This document shows positions 1 to 8,124 of a stretch of DNA of 64,000 nucleotides, in pieces. The translations under genes were made by a program, and so were the position numbers. The notes under the pieces are model-generated. The model searched no databases and had not been told where the DNA came from. It worked only from the letters and a program-made list of their open reading frames with translations. Origin of the DNA: Agromyces cerinus subsp. cerinus (lineage in GTDB: Bacteria; Actinomycetota; Actinomycetes; Actinomycetales; Microbacteriaceae); assembly GCF_900142065.1 (NCBI RefSeq), contig NZ_FSRJ01000001.1:248001-312000 (forward strand). The letters are read 5' to 3'. Within the stretch, counting starts at the first letter, position 1. The number at the start of each line of letters is the position of its first letter.

Positions 1-1
1 T

Positions 2-223
2 GCCCGCAAGCAGGACCCGGTGCAGCACGCCGCAGGAATCGACCTGCATGCCAAGCCCGGAGACGTCGTGCGCAAGGGCGAGCCGCTGTTCACCCTGCAC
101 GCCGACGAGCCCGCTCGCTTCGCCCGGGCCCTCGAGTCCGTCGAGGGCGCGTGGCGCATCGGCAACGCGGGTGATCCGATCGAGGACGGCGGTCCGCTGA
201 TCGCCGACCGCATCGGTCGCTGA
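2..223 (+). CDS. deoA: Thymidine phosphorylase, C-terminal end (partial)
   Basis: The frame is open from the left edge and ends at TGA 221-223, so only about the last 73 residues are visible. They match the C-terminal domain of pyrimidine-nucleoside phosphorylases: a KQDPVQHAAGIDLHAKPGD stretch followed by GEPLFTLHAD, the part that packs behind the active site. The enzyme splits thymidine and deoxyuridine with phosphate, giving the base and 2-deoxyribose-1-phosphate. The neighbouring adenosine deaminase, nucleoside phosphorylase and phospho-sugar mutase support a nucleoside-salvage role. The catalytic part lies outside the window. Confidence 0.85.
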   Translation, partial: ARKQDPVQHAAGIDLHAKPGDVVRKGEPLFTLHADEPARFARALESVEGAWRIGNAGDPIEDGGPLIADRIGR

Positions 224-355
224 CGGGCGCGACGACCCGGACCGCGCGCGGCGCGGTCGCGAACATCGCGTCTGCGCACCGGTGATTCCGTGACCGCATG
301 CGTCGCCCGCGAGGGTTGCTTCGAGATTGCCGAGACTTCGCGGGCGCCCTGTCGC

Positions 356-361
356 TATCGT
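356..361 (+). promoter_or_regulatory. Likely leaderless -10 element (TATCGT) for add
   Basis: TATCGT ends six bases before the GTG at 368, so transcription would begin on or beside the start codon. No ribosome-binding site precedes that GTG. This is the arrangement known for leaderless actinobacterial mRNAs. A good -35 box is not evident. Confidence 0.4.
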
Positions 362-367
362 TGACTC

Positions 368-1489
368 GTGAACACGATTCCGACGGAGTACCGCCTCGAA
401 GGCGACGGCACGAACATCCAGGCCCTGCCGAAGATCTCGCTGCACGACCACCTCGACGGCGGCCTGCGGCCGCAGACGCTCATCGAGCTCGCCGACGAGA
501 TCGGCCTCGAGGTGCCGGCGACCGATGCCGAGAGCCTCGGCCAGTGGTTCGCCGAGCAGTCGAACTCCGGTTCACTCGTCGAGTACCTGAAGACCTTCGA
601 CCTCACGACGGCCGTGATGCAGACCCGCGAGGGCCTCACGCGGGTCGCTCGTGAGTTCGTGCAGGACCTCGCGGCCGACGGCGTCATCTACGGCGAGATC
701 CGGTGGGCGCCAGAGCAGCACCTGACGCGGGGGCTCAGCCTCGACGAGACCGTCGAAGCCGTGCAGGCCGGCATCGAGCAGGGCATCGACGACGCGCGCG
801 CGCAGGGCCACGGCGTCCGTGCCGGTCAGCTCGTCACGGCGATGCGCCACGCCGATCGCGGCCTCGAGATCGCCGAACTCGCCGTGCGTCACCGCGATCG
901 CGGTGTCGTCGGATTCGACATCGCGGGCGCAGAGGCGGGCTTCCTGCCGAGTCGTCACCGCACCGCGTTCGACTACCTCGCGAGCCAGTACCTGCCGGTC
1001 ACCGTGCACGCCGGCGAGGCCGACGGCCTCGAGTCCATCCGCAGCGCCCTCTTCGACGGTCGTGCGCTGCGGCTCGGTCACGGTGTGCGCATCGCCGAAG
1101 ACCTCATCATCGATCGTCAGGACGATGAGAACACCTACGTCTCGCTGGGCCCGATCGCCCAGTGGGTGCGCGATCGCGAGATCGCCCTCGAGACGAGCCC
1201 GTCGTCGAACCTGCAGACCGGCGCGATCGCAGCCTGGGGTGACGAGCTCGTCGACCATCCCTTCGACCTGCTGTACCAGCTCGGCTTCCGGGTGACGGTC
1301 AACACCGACAACCGCCTGCAGTCGGGCACGACGCTCACCCGCGAACTCGCGTTGCTGAGCGACGCCTTCGGCTACGACCTCGACGACTTCGAGGCGTTCC
1401 AGCTCAATGCCGCCGCTGCGGCGTTCCTGCCGCTCGACGACCGCGAAGAGCTCGCAGAGCTGATCCAAGACGGCTTCGACGACGCCTGA
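368..1489 (+). CDS. add: Adenosine deaminase
   Basis: 373 residues with the full zinc-hydrolase pattern of adenosine deaminases: HDHLDGG near residue 26 supplies the first metal ligands, VHAGEAD near 214 the third histidine and catalytic glutamate, GHGVRI near 238 the catalytic histidine and ETSPSSN, then VNTDNR, the last metal-binding aspartate. It converts adenosine and deoxyadenosine to inosine and deoxyinosine, which the purine nucleoside phosphorylase at 4068-4895 can split. The GTG start is chosen because the protein then begins just ahead of the conserved barrel and a -10 hexamer lies six bases upstream. It is followed 56 bases later by the PTS pair. Confidence 0.93.
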   Translation: MNTIPTEYRLEGDGTNIQALPKISLHDHLDGGLRPQTLIELADEIGLEVPATDAESLGQWFAEQSNSGSLVEYLKTFDLTTAVMQTREGLTRVAREFVQDLAADGVIYGEIRWAPEQHLTRGLSLDETVEAVQAGIEQGIDDARAQGHGVRAGQLVTAMRHADRGLEIAELAVRHRDRGVVGFDIAGAEAGFLPSRHRTAFDYLASQYLPVTVHAGEADGLESIRSALFDGRALRLGHGVRIAEDLIIDRQDDENTYVSLGPIAQWVRDREIALETSPSSNLQTGAIAAWGDELVDHPFDLLYQLGFRVTVNTDNRLQSGTTLTRELALLSDAFGYDLDDFEAFQLNAAAAAFLPLDDREELAELIQDGFDDA

Positions 1490-1545
1490 CGCCTGGAAGC
1501 GATCGACGACTGCGCCTCAGCCTGCATCATCCTGAACGGAACCCG

Positions 1546-2004
1546 ATGACCCTCCCGCCGCTCCCCGACGAAGCGATCGTGATCAAGGCGCACGTCGACG
1601 ACTGGCGCGCCGCCGTGCGCGAAGCCGGCCGTGCGCTCGTGCGGTCGGGTTCGACCCGCTCGGAGTACGCGGATCGCATGATCGCGGTCATCGAGGAGTT
1701 CGGCGCGTACGTCGTGATCGCCCCGGGGCTCGCGCTCGCGCATGCCCGGCCGGGTCCCGACGTGCGCCACGAGGGGCTGGCCGTCGTCACCCTCGCCGAG
1801 CCGGTCCCGTTCGGGCATCCGCACAACGATCCCGTGCGGGTCGTGGTCGGCCTCGCGGTGTCCAACGCCGAAGAGCATGTGGCCTCCGTCGCACGCCTCG
1901 CGAACGCGTTCAACGACAGCGGCATCGTCGGTCGCATGGCGCGCGCCGAGACGGCCGACGAGCTGCGCGCGCTGCTCGGCTTCGAAGGAGGGGTGGGGGC
2001 GTGA
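1546..2004 (+). CDS. PTS sugar transporter subunit IIA (mannitol/ascorbate type)
   Basis: A 152-residue EIIA of the fructose/mannitol/ascorbate fold. The predicted phospho-histidine sits in LALAHARPG near residue 66, and PFGHPHNDPV near 87 is the second conserved block. It would pass phosphate from HPr to the IIB protein encoded next. The two genes overlap as GTGA, so they are probably translationally coupled. No membrane IIC component is visible nearby, which is odd for a transporter; the pair may serve a IIC outside the window or have a regulatory role. The substrate cannot be read from the sequence. Confidence 0.8.
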   Translation: MTLPPLPDEAIVIKAHVDDWRAAVREAGRALVRSGSTRSEYADRMIAVIEEFGAYVVIAPGLALAHARPGPDVRHEGLAVVTLAEPVPFGHPHNDPVRVVVGLAVSNAEEHVASVARLANAFNDSGIVGRMARAETADELRALLGFEGGVGA

Positions 2005-2285
2005 AGATCGTCGCCGTCTGCGGACTGGGCATCGGCACCTCGGCGATCCTGAAGGTCAACGCCGAGCGCGCCCTCGATCGGCTGGGGCTCACGGCCGACG
2101 TCGATGCCAGCGACCTCGCCGGCATCGCCACCGCGGCCGCCGATGCGCAGGTGATCCTGACCTCGAGCGAGCTCGCCGACGCCGTGCGTGCCGCCATCGG
2201 TCGCAGCTTCGCCGAGATCGTCGAGGTGTCGAACTACTTCGATGTCGAGGAGATCGGCGCGAAGCTCGAGACCTCGCTCGGCTGA
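2001..2285 (+). CDS. PTS sugar transporter subunit IIB (lactose/ascorbate type)
   Basis: A 94-residue EIIB. The N-terminal strand-loop MKIVAVCGLGIGTS carries the phospho-accepting cysteine (Cys7) in a P-loop-like CGLGIGTS, typical of the ascorbate/galactitol/lactose IIB group. It starts with GTG overlapping the IIA stop by four bases. It presumably accepts phosphate from IIA and gives it to a IIC-bound sugar, but no IIC gene is seen here. A hairpin 13 bases after the stop probably ends the transcript. Confidence 0.8.
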   Translation: MKIVAVCGLGIGTSAILKVNAERALDRLGLTADVDASDLAGIATAAADAQVILTSSELADAVRAAIGRSFAEIVEVSNYFDVEEIGAKLETSLG

Positions 2286-2297
2286 GGTCGCCGCGCG

Positions 2298-2317
2298 CGT
2301 CGCCCGAGCGGGCGACG
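2298..2317. terminator. Hairpin between convergent PTS and phospho-sugar mutase genes
   Basis: CGTCGCCC-GAGC-GGGCGACG forms a perfect 8-bp stem with a 4-base loop just after the IIB stop. There is no T-tract, as is usual in very GC-rich genomes. Confidence 0.5.
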
Positions 2318-2348
2318 AGCACGACGCGACGAGCACGACGCGACGAGC
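2314..2348. repeat. Short tandem repeat, 14-bp unit, 2.5 copies
   Basis: GACGAGCACGACGC occurs at 2314-2327 and 2328-2341 and continues for seven bases. It lies in the convergent intergenic region, beginning inside the right arm of the terminator hairpin. Confidence 0.7.
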
Positions 2349-2353
2349 GTTCG

Positions 2354-4057
2354 TTACGCGACGAGCTCCCGCATGCCGGCATCGAGCGCAGCCACTGCGG
2401 CGAATGCCGCGGCGCGACGCTCCTCCGCGGTGCCCGTCTCGGACACCGCGTCGATGTAGATCTTGAGCTTCGGCTCGGTGCCGCTCGGTCGCACCATCAC
2501 ACGGCCGCCGCCCTCGAGCACGATGCGGAGCACGTCGGAGGGCGGCAGCTCGCCGAACCCGTCGGCGAGGTCCTCGATGCGTTCGACCCGGATGCCGCCG
2601 ATCCACGCCGGCGGCTCAGCACGGAGCCGCGCCATGATCTCGCCGATGCGGGCGAGCTCGGTGACGCGGATCGAGATCTGGCCGGAGTCGTGGCATCCGA
2701 ACCGCTCGACGAACGCGTCGAGGTGATCGGCGACCGTGCGGCCCTCGGCCTTCAGCTGAGCGGCCAGCGACAGGAAGGCGAGACCGGCGGAGATGCCGTC
2801 CTTGTCGCGCACGGTGCCGGGGTTCACGAGGTAGCCGAGCGCCTCTTCGAAGCCGAAGACGAGGCCCGGCGCGCGCGAGATCCACTTGAACCCGGTGAGG
2901 GTCGCCTCGAAGTCGAGGCCGTACGCGCGGGCGATCGTCTCGAGTCCGGGGGAGGAGACGATCGAGCACGCGAGCGAGCCGTTCGGGCCGGAGTCGCCGC
3001 CGACCGCCGAGGCGCGCTCCGCCGCCTGCCAGCCGAGCACGAGTCCCACCTCGTTGCCGGTGAGGCGTCGGTATCCGATCTCCGACGAGGCGTCGGGGAT
3101 CGCGATCGCGAGGCGGTCGGCGTCGGGGTCGTTCGCGACGATGAGCTCGGCGTCGACCTCGCGCGCCCGGGCGAAGGAGAGATCCATCGCGCCGGGCTCT
3201 TCGGGGTTCGGGAACGACACGGTCGGAAACGCCGGGTCAGGCTCGATCTGCGCGTCGACGAGCGAGGGCGCGTCGAAGCCCGCCGCCGCCAGCACGCTCG
3301 CCATGGTCTGCCAGCCCACACCGTGCATCGCGGTGTACACGACGCGCGGCTGCACCGCCGGGGGAGCGGCGACCTGCGCGGTCAGGCGGATGTACTCGTC
3401 GACGACCGACTCGGCCGCCGTCTCGAACACGCCACGGGGCAGTTCGGGCACGAGCGCCGTATCGGCGACGCGCTGGATCTGCGCCGCGATCTCGGCATCG
3501 GTGGGAGCGACGATCTGCGAGCCGTGGTCGTCGCCGCCGAGGTAGACCTTGTAGCCGTTGTCGTTCGGCGGGTTGTGCGACGCGGTCACCATGACGCCGG
3601 CGGACACCGCGAGGTGGCGCACGGCGAACGCGAGCACGGGCGTCGGCAGCAGCCGCGGCAACAGGATGGCGCGGACGCCTGCGCCCGCCATGATCTCGGC
3701 GGTGTCGCGGGCGAACACGGCGGAGTTCTTGCGGCCGTCGTACCCGATCACGATCGACGGGGTCTGACCGAGCACGGCGTGCTCGACGAGGTGGGCCGCG
3801 AGGCCCGCCGCCGCCTGGGAGACGAGCACCCGGTTCATGCGGTTCGGTCCGGCCGCGATCTCACCGCGGAGGCCCGCGGTGCCGAAGGCGAGCCGCTGGT
3901 CGAAGCGATCGGCGAGGTCGGCGGATGCCGCGGGGTCGCCGCCGCGCACCGCGTCGATGATCGCCGAGAGCTCGGCGATCGTCTCGGGGTCGGGATCCTG
4001 GCTGATCCACGCCTCGGCGAGTGCGATGCGCTGCTGGTCGGCGTCGGTCTGCGACAT
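2354..4057 (-). CDS. pmmB: Phospho-sugar mutase (phosphopentomutase/phosphomannomutase family)
   Basis: 567 residues of the alpha-D-phosphohexomutase family. TASHNPP near residue 160 holds the phosphorylated serine, DPDADR near 311 binds magnesium, GFEEALGY near 410 is the sugar-binding loop and RPSGTEPKLKIY near the C-terminus binds phosphate. The length fits the PGM2/phosphopentomutase-like branch. Ten bases downstream of deoD on the same strand, it could convert (deoxy)ribose-1-phosphate from the phosphorylases to the 5-phosphate. A hexose-phosphate substrate is equally possible, and the exact specificity is an inference from context. Confidence 0.85.
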   Translation of the reverse strand: MSQTDADQQRIALAEAWISQDPDPETIAELSAIIDAVRGGDPAASADLADRFDQRLAFGTAGLRGEIAAGPNRMNRVLVSQAAAGLAAHLVEHAVLGQTPSIVIGYDGRKNSAVFARDTAEIMAGAGVRAILLPRLLPTPVLAFAVRHLAVSAGVMVTASHNPPNDNGYKVYLGGDDHGSQIVAPTDAEIAAQIQRVADTALVPELPRGVFETAAESVVDEYIRLTAQVAAPPAVQPRVVYTAMHGVGWQTMASVLAAAGFDAPSLVDAQIEPDPAFPTVSFPNPEEPGAMDLSFARAREVDAELIVANDPDADRLAIAIPDASSEIGYRRLTGNEVGLVLGWQAAERASAVGGDSGPNGSLACSIVSSPGLETIARAYGLDFEATLTGFKWISRAPGLVFGFEEALGYLVNPGTVRDKDGISAGLAFLSLAAQLKAEGRTVADHLDAFVERFGCHDSGQISIRVTELARIGEIMARLRAEPPAWIGGIRVERIEDLADGFGELPPSDVLRIVLEGGGRVMVRPSGTEPKLKIYIDAVSETGTAEERRAAAFAAVAALDAGMRELVA

Positions 4058-4067
4058 CCGCTGCCCC

Positions 4068-4895
4068 TTAGAGTTCGGCCACGATCTTGGCGAGCAGGCT
4101 CGAGATCACCGGCTCGGCCATGCGACCGGCCTCGATGACCTCTTCGTGGCTCAGCGGTGTCTGCTGGATGCCGGCGGCGAGGTTCGTGATGAGCGACATG
4201 CCGAGCACCTCCATGCCGGCCTGACGTGCCGCGATCGCCTCGAGCGCCGTCGACATGCCGACGATGTGGCCGCCGATGATCTTCGCCATCTGCACTTCGG
4301 CGGGCGTCTCGTAGTGCGGCCCGCGGAACTGGCAGTAGACGCCCTCGTCGAGCGTGGGGTCGATCGAGTGCGCGAGGTCGCGGAGACGCTTCGAGTAGAG
4401 GTCGGTGAGGTCGATGAAGGTCGCGCCCTCGAGCGGCGAGTCGGCCGTGAGGTTGATGTGGTCGCTGATGAGCACGGGGGTGCCGGGCGTCCAGTGCTCC
4501 TTGATGCCGCCGGCGCCGTTCGTCAGGATCATGGTCTTCGCGCCGGTGGCGGCCGCGGTGCGCACCGAGTGCACGACACGGCGCACGCCGTGGTCCTCGT
4601 AGTAGTGCGTGCGGGCGCCGATGACGAGGGCGCGCTTGCCGCTCGGCAGCAGCACCGAGCGCAGGGTGCCGACGTGGCCCTCGAGCGCGGGCTTGGAGAA
4701 CCCGGGCACCTCGGTCGCGGCGATCGTGTGCGTGGTCTCGCCGATGAGTTCGGCGGCGCGGCCCCAGCCGCTGCCGAGGGTCAGCGCGACGTCGTGGCGC
4801 TCCACCCCGGTGAGTTCTGCGATGCGCTCGGCCGCGAGGGCGGCGATCGCGAACGGGTCGGCAGTGGGGTCGTCGAGCGGATTCACAACGTGCAT
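4068..4895 (-). CDS. deoD: Purine-nucleoside phosphorylase (trimeric type)
   Basis: About 275 residues of the trimeric PNP family. Family landmarks are LGSGWG near 41 for phosphate, HYYEDHG near 98, TNGAGG near 125, FRGPHYETPAE near 202 with the purine-binding glutamate region, GMSTALE near 223 and SLITNLAAG near 246 with the base-recognising asparagine. It cleaves (deoxy)inosine and (deoxy)guanosine by phosphorolysis. Two ATGs are adjacent; the second (4893-4895) is preferred because TAGAGT lies exactly six bases upstream. The first, at 4898, is the alternative. It forms an operon with the mutase and is divergent from the Lpd-like gene. Confidence 0.92.
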   Translation of the reverse strand: MHVVNPLDDPTADPFAIAALAAERIAELTGVERHDVALTLGSGWGRAAELIGETTHTIAATEVPGFSKPALEGHVGTLRSVLLPSGKRALVIGARTHYYEDHGVRRVVHSVRTAAATGAKTMILTNGAGGIKEHWTPGTPVLISDHINLTADSPLEGATFIDLTDLYSKRLRDLAHSIDPTLDEGVYCQFRGPHYETPAEVQMAKIIGGHIVGMSTALEAIAARQAGMEVLGMSLITNLAAGIQQTPLSHEEVIEAGRMAEPVISSLLAKIVAEL

Positions 4896-4901
4896 CATCC
4901 C

Positions 4902-4907
4902 ACTCTA
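4902..4907 (-). promoter_or_regulatory. Leaderless-type -10 element (TAGAGT) for deoD
   Basis: On the minus strand TAGAGT is followed by six bases and the second ATG of deoD. No Shine-Dalgarno sequence is present, which fits a leaderless transcript. Confidence 0.4.
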
Positions 4908-4967
4908 ATGAGCCGCGGATGCCGGGGCGAGGGCGTGCTCGTTTGCTGGCCGGAGCGCGACAACTGG

Positions 4968-4973
4968 CAGAAT
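4968..4973 (+). promoter_or_regulatory. Leaderless-type -10 element (CAGAAT) for the lpdA-like gene
   Basis: CAGAAT ends six bases before the ATG at 4980, with a possible TTGCTG -35 at 4943-4948 (19-base spacer). It faces the deoD promoter about 60 bases away. Confidence 0.4.
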
Positions 4974-4979
4974 GTGAGC

Positions 4980-6410
4980 ATGGCCTATGAGTTCGAGCGC
5001 ACCCAACGTATTGCCGTACTCGGAGGAGGGCCTGGAGGCTATGAGGCCGCGCTCGCCGGCGCGCAGCTGGGGGCCGAGGTCACGCTCATCGAGCGTGCCG
5101 GCGTCGGCGGCGCCGCGGTGCTCACCGACGTGGTGCCGTCGAAGTCCCTCATCGCGACCGCAGAGGCCTCGAACGCCGTCAAGGAGGCCGCCGATCTCGG
5201 CGTGCAGTTCTTCGCGAAGGGCGACTCCGAGAAGGCCGTCAAGCCCAACGTCGCGATCAATCTCGCCGCGGTGAACAAGCGCCTCCTCGGCCTCGCCGCC
5301 CAGCAGTCCGAAGACATGCGTTCGAACCTGATCGAGGCCGGCGTGCACCTCGTGCAGGGCGAAGGGCGCCTCGACGGGCCGAACGCGGTCATCGTCTCCA
5401 CCGCCAAGGGCGGCACCGACTTCGACCGCATCGAGGCCGACACGCTCGTGATCTCGGTCGGCGCCTCGCCTCGCGTGCTCCCGACCGCGGTCCCCGACGG
5501 CGAGCGCATCCTCACGTGGACCCAGCTGTACCACCTGCAGGTCGTGCCCGAGCACCTCATCGTGGTCGGATCCGGCGTCACGGGCGCGGAGTTCGCCTCC
5601 GCGTATCGCGCGCTCGGCGCGAAGGTCACGCTCATCTCGAGCCGCGACCAGGTGCTTCCGGGTGAAGACGCCGACGCGGCATCCGTGATCGAGAAGGTCT
5701 TCAAGCGCAACGGCATGAAGGTCATGAACAAGTCGCGCGCCGAATCCGTCGTGCGCGACGGCGACAGCGTCGTCGCGACGCTGACCGACGGTCGCGAGGT
5801 GCGCGGCAGCCACTGCCTCATGGCGGTCGGCTCGGTGCCGAACACCCTCGACCTCGGACTCGAAGACGCCGGCGTGCAGCTCTCCGAGAGCGGTCACATC
5901 CGCGTGAACCGGGTCGCGCGCACCTCGATGCCGAACATCTACGCGGCCGGCGACTGCACCACGTTCCTGCCGCTCGCCTCGGTCGCGTCGATGCAGGGCC
6001 GCACCGCGGTGTTCCACGCGATGGGCGACGTGGTGAACCCGCCCGAGCTGCGCAACGTCACCTCGAACATCTTCACGCAGCCCGAGATCGCCACGGTCGG
6101 CTGGACCGAGAAGGAGATCGAGGAGGGCGTCGTGCCGGGCGTCGTCTACAAGCTGCCGCTGTCGTCGAACCCGCGCGCCAAGATGATGGGCATCCGCGAC
6201 GGCTTCGTCAAGCTCTTCGCGTCGAGCGGGTCGGGCGCGATCATCGGCGGCGTCATCGTGGCGCCGAAGGCGTCCGAGCTCATCTTCCCGCTCGCGCTCG
6301 CCATCGAGCACCGGCTCACGGTCGACCAGTTCGCCGAGGCGTTCCCGGTCTATCCTTCGCTCAGCGGTTCGCTGACGGATGCCGCGCGGGCCATGCACGT
6401 GGTACGCTGA
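4980..6410 (+). CDS. lpdA: NAD(P)H-quinone dehydrogenase, Lpd-like flavoprotein
   Basis: 476 residues of the two-dinucleotide-binding disulfide-reductase fold: FAD-binding GGGPGGYEAA at 15, NAD(P)-binding VVGSGVTGAEFAS near 200, a second FAD motif NIYAAGDCT near 320 and a C-terminal dimerisation domain. The redox-active CxxxxC pair of true dihydrolipoamide dehydrogenases is absent: the two positions are Ala46 and Val51 in GGAAVLTDVVPSK. That is the hallmark of the mycobacterial LpdA (Rv3303c) quinone-reductase group, so electron transfer from NAD(P)H to quinones is the likely role. The family also loses the C-terminal catalytic histidine, and here that region reads FPVYPSLSGS. Confidence 0.85.
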   Translation: MAYEFERTQRIAVLGGGPGGYEAALAGAQLGAEVTLIERAGVGGAAVLTDVVPSKSLIATAEASNAVKEAADLGVQFFAKGDSEKAVKPNVAINLAAVNKRLLGLAAQQSEDMRSNLIEAGVHLVQGEGRLDGPNAVIVSTAKGGTDFDRIEADTLVISVGASPRVLPTAVPDGERILTWTQLYHLQVVPEHLIVVGSGVTGAEFASAYRALGAKVTLISSRDQVLPGEDADAASVIEKVFKRNGMKVMNKSRAESVVRDGDSVVATLTDGREVRGSHCLMAVGSVPNTLDLGLEDAGVQLSESGHIRVNRVARTSMPNIYAAGDCTTFLPLASVASMQGRTAVFHAMGDVVNPPELRNVTSNIFTQPEIATVGWTEKEIEEGVVPGVVYKLPLSSNPRAKMMGIRDGFVKLFASSGSGAIIGGVIVAPKASELIFPLALAIEHRLTVDQFAEAFPVYPSLSGSLTDAARAMHVVR

Positions 6411-6455
6411 GGTTGCAGCGCCGCGGGGGCGGCGCGCCGTTCTCTGGGGGTAACG

Positions 6456-7976
6456 ATGAACCTGCGAGTGAAATCGGTCGAATCGTCGATCGCCGACTCC
6501 CACGACGAGGAGCGGAGCCTGAAACGCTCGCTCGGCACGTGGGACCTCGCCCTGATGGGCATCGCGGTCGCGGTCGGCGCCGGCATCTTCTCGGTCGGTG
6601 CGCAGGCCGCGGCGAACTTCGCCGGGCCGAGCGTCATCGTCTCCTTCGTGCTCGCCGCCGTCACGTGCGGGCTCGCGATCATGTGCTACGCGGAGTTCGC
6701 CTCGACCGTGCCGGTCGCCGGCAGCGCCTACACGTTCACCTACGCGACGATGGGGGAGCTCCTCGCCTGGATCATCGGGTGGGACCTCATCCTCGAGCTG
6801 TTCACCGCAGCAGCGGTGCTCGCGAAGTACTGGGGCGTCTACCTCGGCGAGGCGCTGCTCGCGTTCGGGCTGCCGTTCCCATCGACGTTCCAGCTGGGCG
6901 GCATCGAGGTGAGCTGGCCCGCGTTCCTCATCGTGGCGGTGTTCACGGTGCTGCTCGTCGCCGGCACGAAGCTCACGGCGCGCGTCGGTGCGGTGTTCAC
7001 GATCATCAAGGTCGCGATCGTGCTCTTCGTGATCGTGGTCGGGTTCTTCTTCGTCAAGGCGGCGAACTTCACGCCGTTCATCCCTGAGTCGGTGCCCACC
7101 GAGGGCGGTGCGACGGATGTCTGGACGCAGTCGCTGTTCGCTTGGATGACCGGAGCCGCACCCGCGCAGTACGGCGTCTTCGGCATGCTCTCGGCGGCCG
7201 CGCTCGTCTTCTTCGCCTTCATCGGCTTCGACGTCGTCGCCACGAGCGCCGAAGAGGTGCGCGATCCGCAGAAGCGGCTGCCCCGCGGCATCTTCATCGG
7301 ACTCGGCATCGTGACGCTGCTGTACGTGCTCGTGTCGATCGTCATGACGGGCATGGTCTCGTACACCGAGCTCGCGGCTGAAGAGACGCCGTCGCTCGCG
7401 ACCGCCTTCCGGCTCGTCGGGCAGGACTGGGCGTCGGCGGTGATCTCGCTCGGGGCGCTCGCGGGCCTTACGACCGTGATCATGATCATCCTCCTCGGCC
7501 TCTCGCGCATCGTCTTCGCGCTGAGCCGCGACGGGCTGCTGCCGCGGTGGCTGTCGAAGACGACCGAGCACACGAAGACGCCCGCGCGCATCCAGATCAT
7601 CGCCGGCACGGTCGTGGCGTTCGTCGCCGCGTTCACCGACGTCGGGCTCCTCGAGGAGATGATCAACATCGGCACGCTCTCGGCCTTCGTGCTCGTGAGC
7701 ATCGGCGTCGTGGTGCTTCGGCGCACCCGTCCAGATCTGCAGCGCGGCTTCCGCGTGCCGTGGTCGCCCGTGCTGCCGATCCTCTCGGCGGCGCTCTGCG
7801 TGTGGCTCATGTTCAACCTGACGACGCTCACCTGGGTGCGGTTCCTGGTCTGGCTCGTGATCGGCATCGTCATCTACCTGCTGTACGGGCGCCGTCGCTC
7901 GCGGCTCGGCCTCGAGCTGCGCGTGAGCGAGGTCGAGCTGCCCACCGCGCAGGGCTCGGAGCCGCCGAGTTCCTGA
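6456..7976 (+). CDS. Amino acid permease, APC superfamily (cationic amino acid transporter-like)
   Basis: 506 residues with about 12 to 13 hydrophobic helices. The first helix contains GIAVAVGAGIFSVGA, the unwound substrate-binding helix of APC transporters, followed by EFASTVPVAGSAYT at the end of helix 2. FIGFDVVATSAEEVRDPQKRLP after helix 6 is characteristic of the CAT/YfnA branch of proton-coupled uptake permeases. The start ATG follows a GGGGG ribosome-binding site (TGGGGGTAACG). It stands alone, upstream of a lipoprotein and two secreted amine oxidases, so import of amino acids or amines fits, though specificity is not readable. Confidence 0.88.
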   Translation: MNLRVKSVESSIADSHDEERSLKRSLGTWDLALMGIAVAVGAGIFSVGAQAAANFAGPSVIVSFVLAAVTCGLAIMCYAEFASTVPVAGSAYTFTYATMGELLAWIIGWDLILELFTAAAVLAKYWGVYLGEALLAFGLPFPSTFQLGGIEVSWPAFLIVAVFTVLLVAGTKLTARVGAVFTIIKVAIVLFVIVVGFFFVKAANFTPFIPESVPTEGGATDVWTQSLFAWMTGAAPAQYGVFGMLSAAALVFFAFIGFDVVATSAEEVRDPQKRLPRGIFIGLGIVTLLYVLVSIVMTGMVSYTELAAEETPSLATAFRLVGQDWASAVISLGALAGLTTVIMIILLGLSRIVFALSRDGLLPRWLSKTTEHTKTPARIQIIAGTVVAFVAAFTDVGLLEEMINIGTLSAFVLVSIGVVVLRRTRPDLQRGFRVPWSPVLPILSAALCVWLMFNLTTLTWVRFLVWLVIGIVIYLLYGRRRSRLGLELRVSEVELPTAQGSEPPSS

Positions 7977-8080
7977 CGACGCGGTGTCGATCGGTCAGTC
8001 GGGGCGATCGACTGCGGCCTGCTCCACCGGTGTGATCGAAACGTGATCCGGAGGATCGCGTCCGGATGGCTGCGGGTCAG

Positions 8081-8086
8081 TAGATT
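8081..8086 (+). promoter_or_regulatory. Possible -10 element (TAGATT) for the lipoprotein gene
   Basis: TAGATT lies 38 bases before the ATG. A GC hairpin (GCCGGG...) and a strong GGAGG ribosome-binding site sit between them. No good -35 was found. Confidence 0.3.
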
Positions 8087-8124
8087 CGTCCTGCCGGGCG
8101 GCTCCGGCAGAAGACGGAGGCGAC

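Noticed and set aside
1742-4138. A plus-strand open frame of about 800 codons across the PTS genes and the phospho-sugar mutase
   Set aside because: It runs antisense to a mutase with all catalytic motifs and out of frame with the PTS genes; its composition is that of a shadow frame.
4905-7571. A minus-strand open frame of nearly 900 codons opposite lpdA and the permease
   Set aside because: Its translation is Arg/Asp/Glu/His-rich low-complexity text with no family motifs, as expected for the antisense of GC-rich genes, while both plus-strand genes show clear family motifs.
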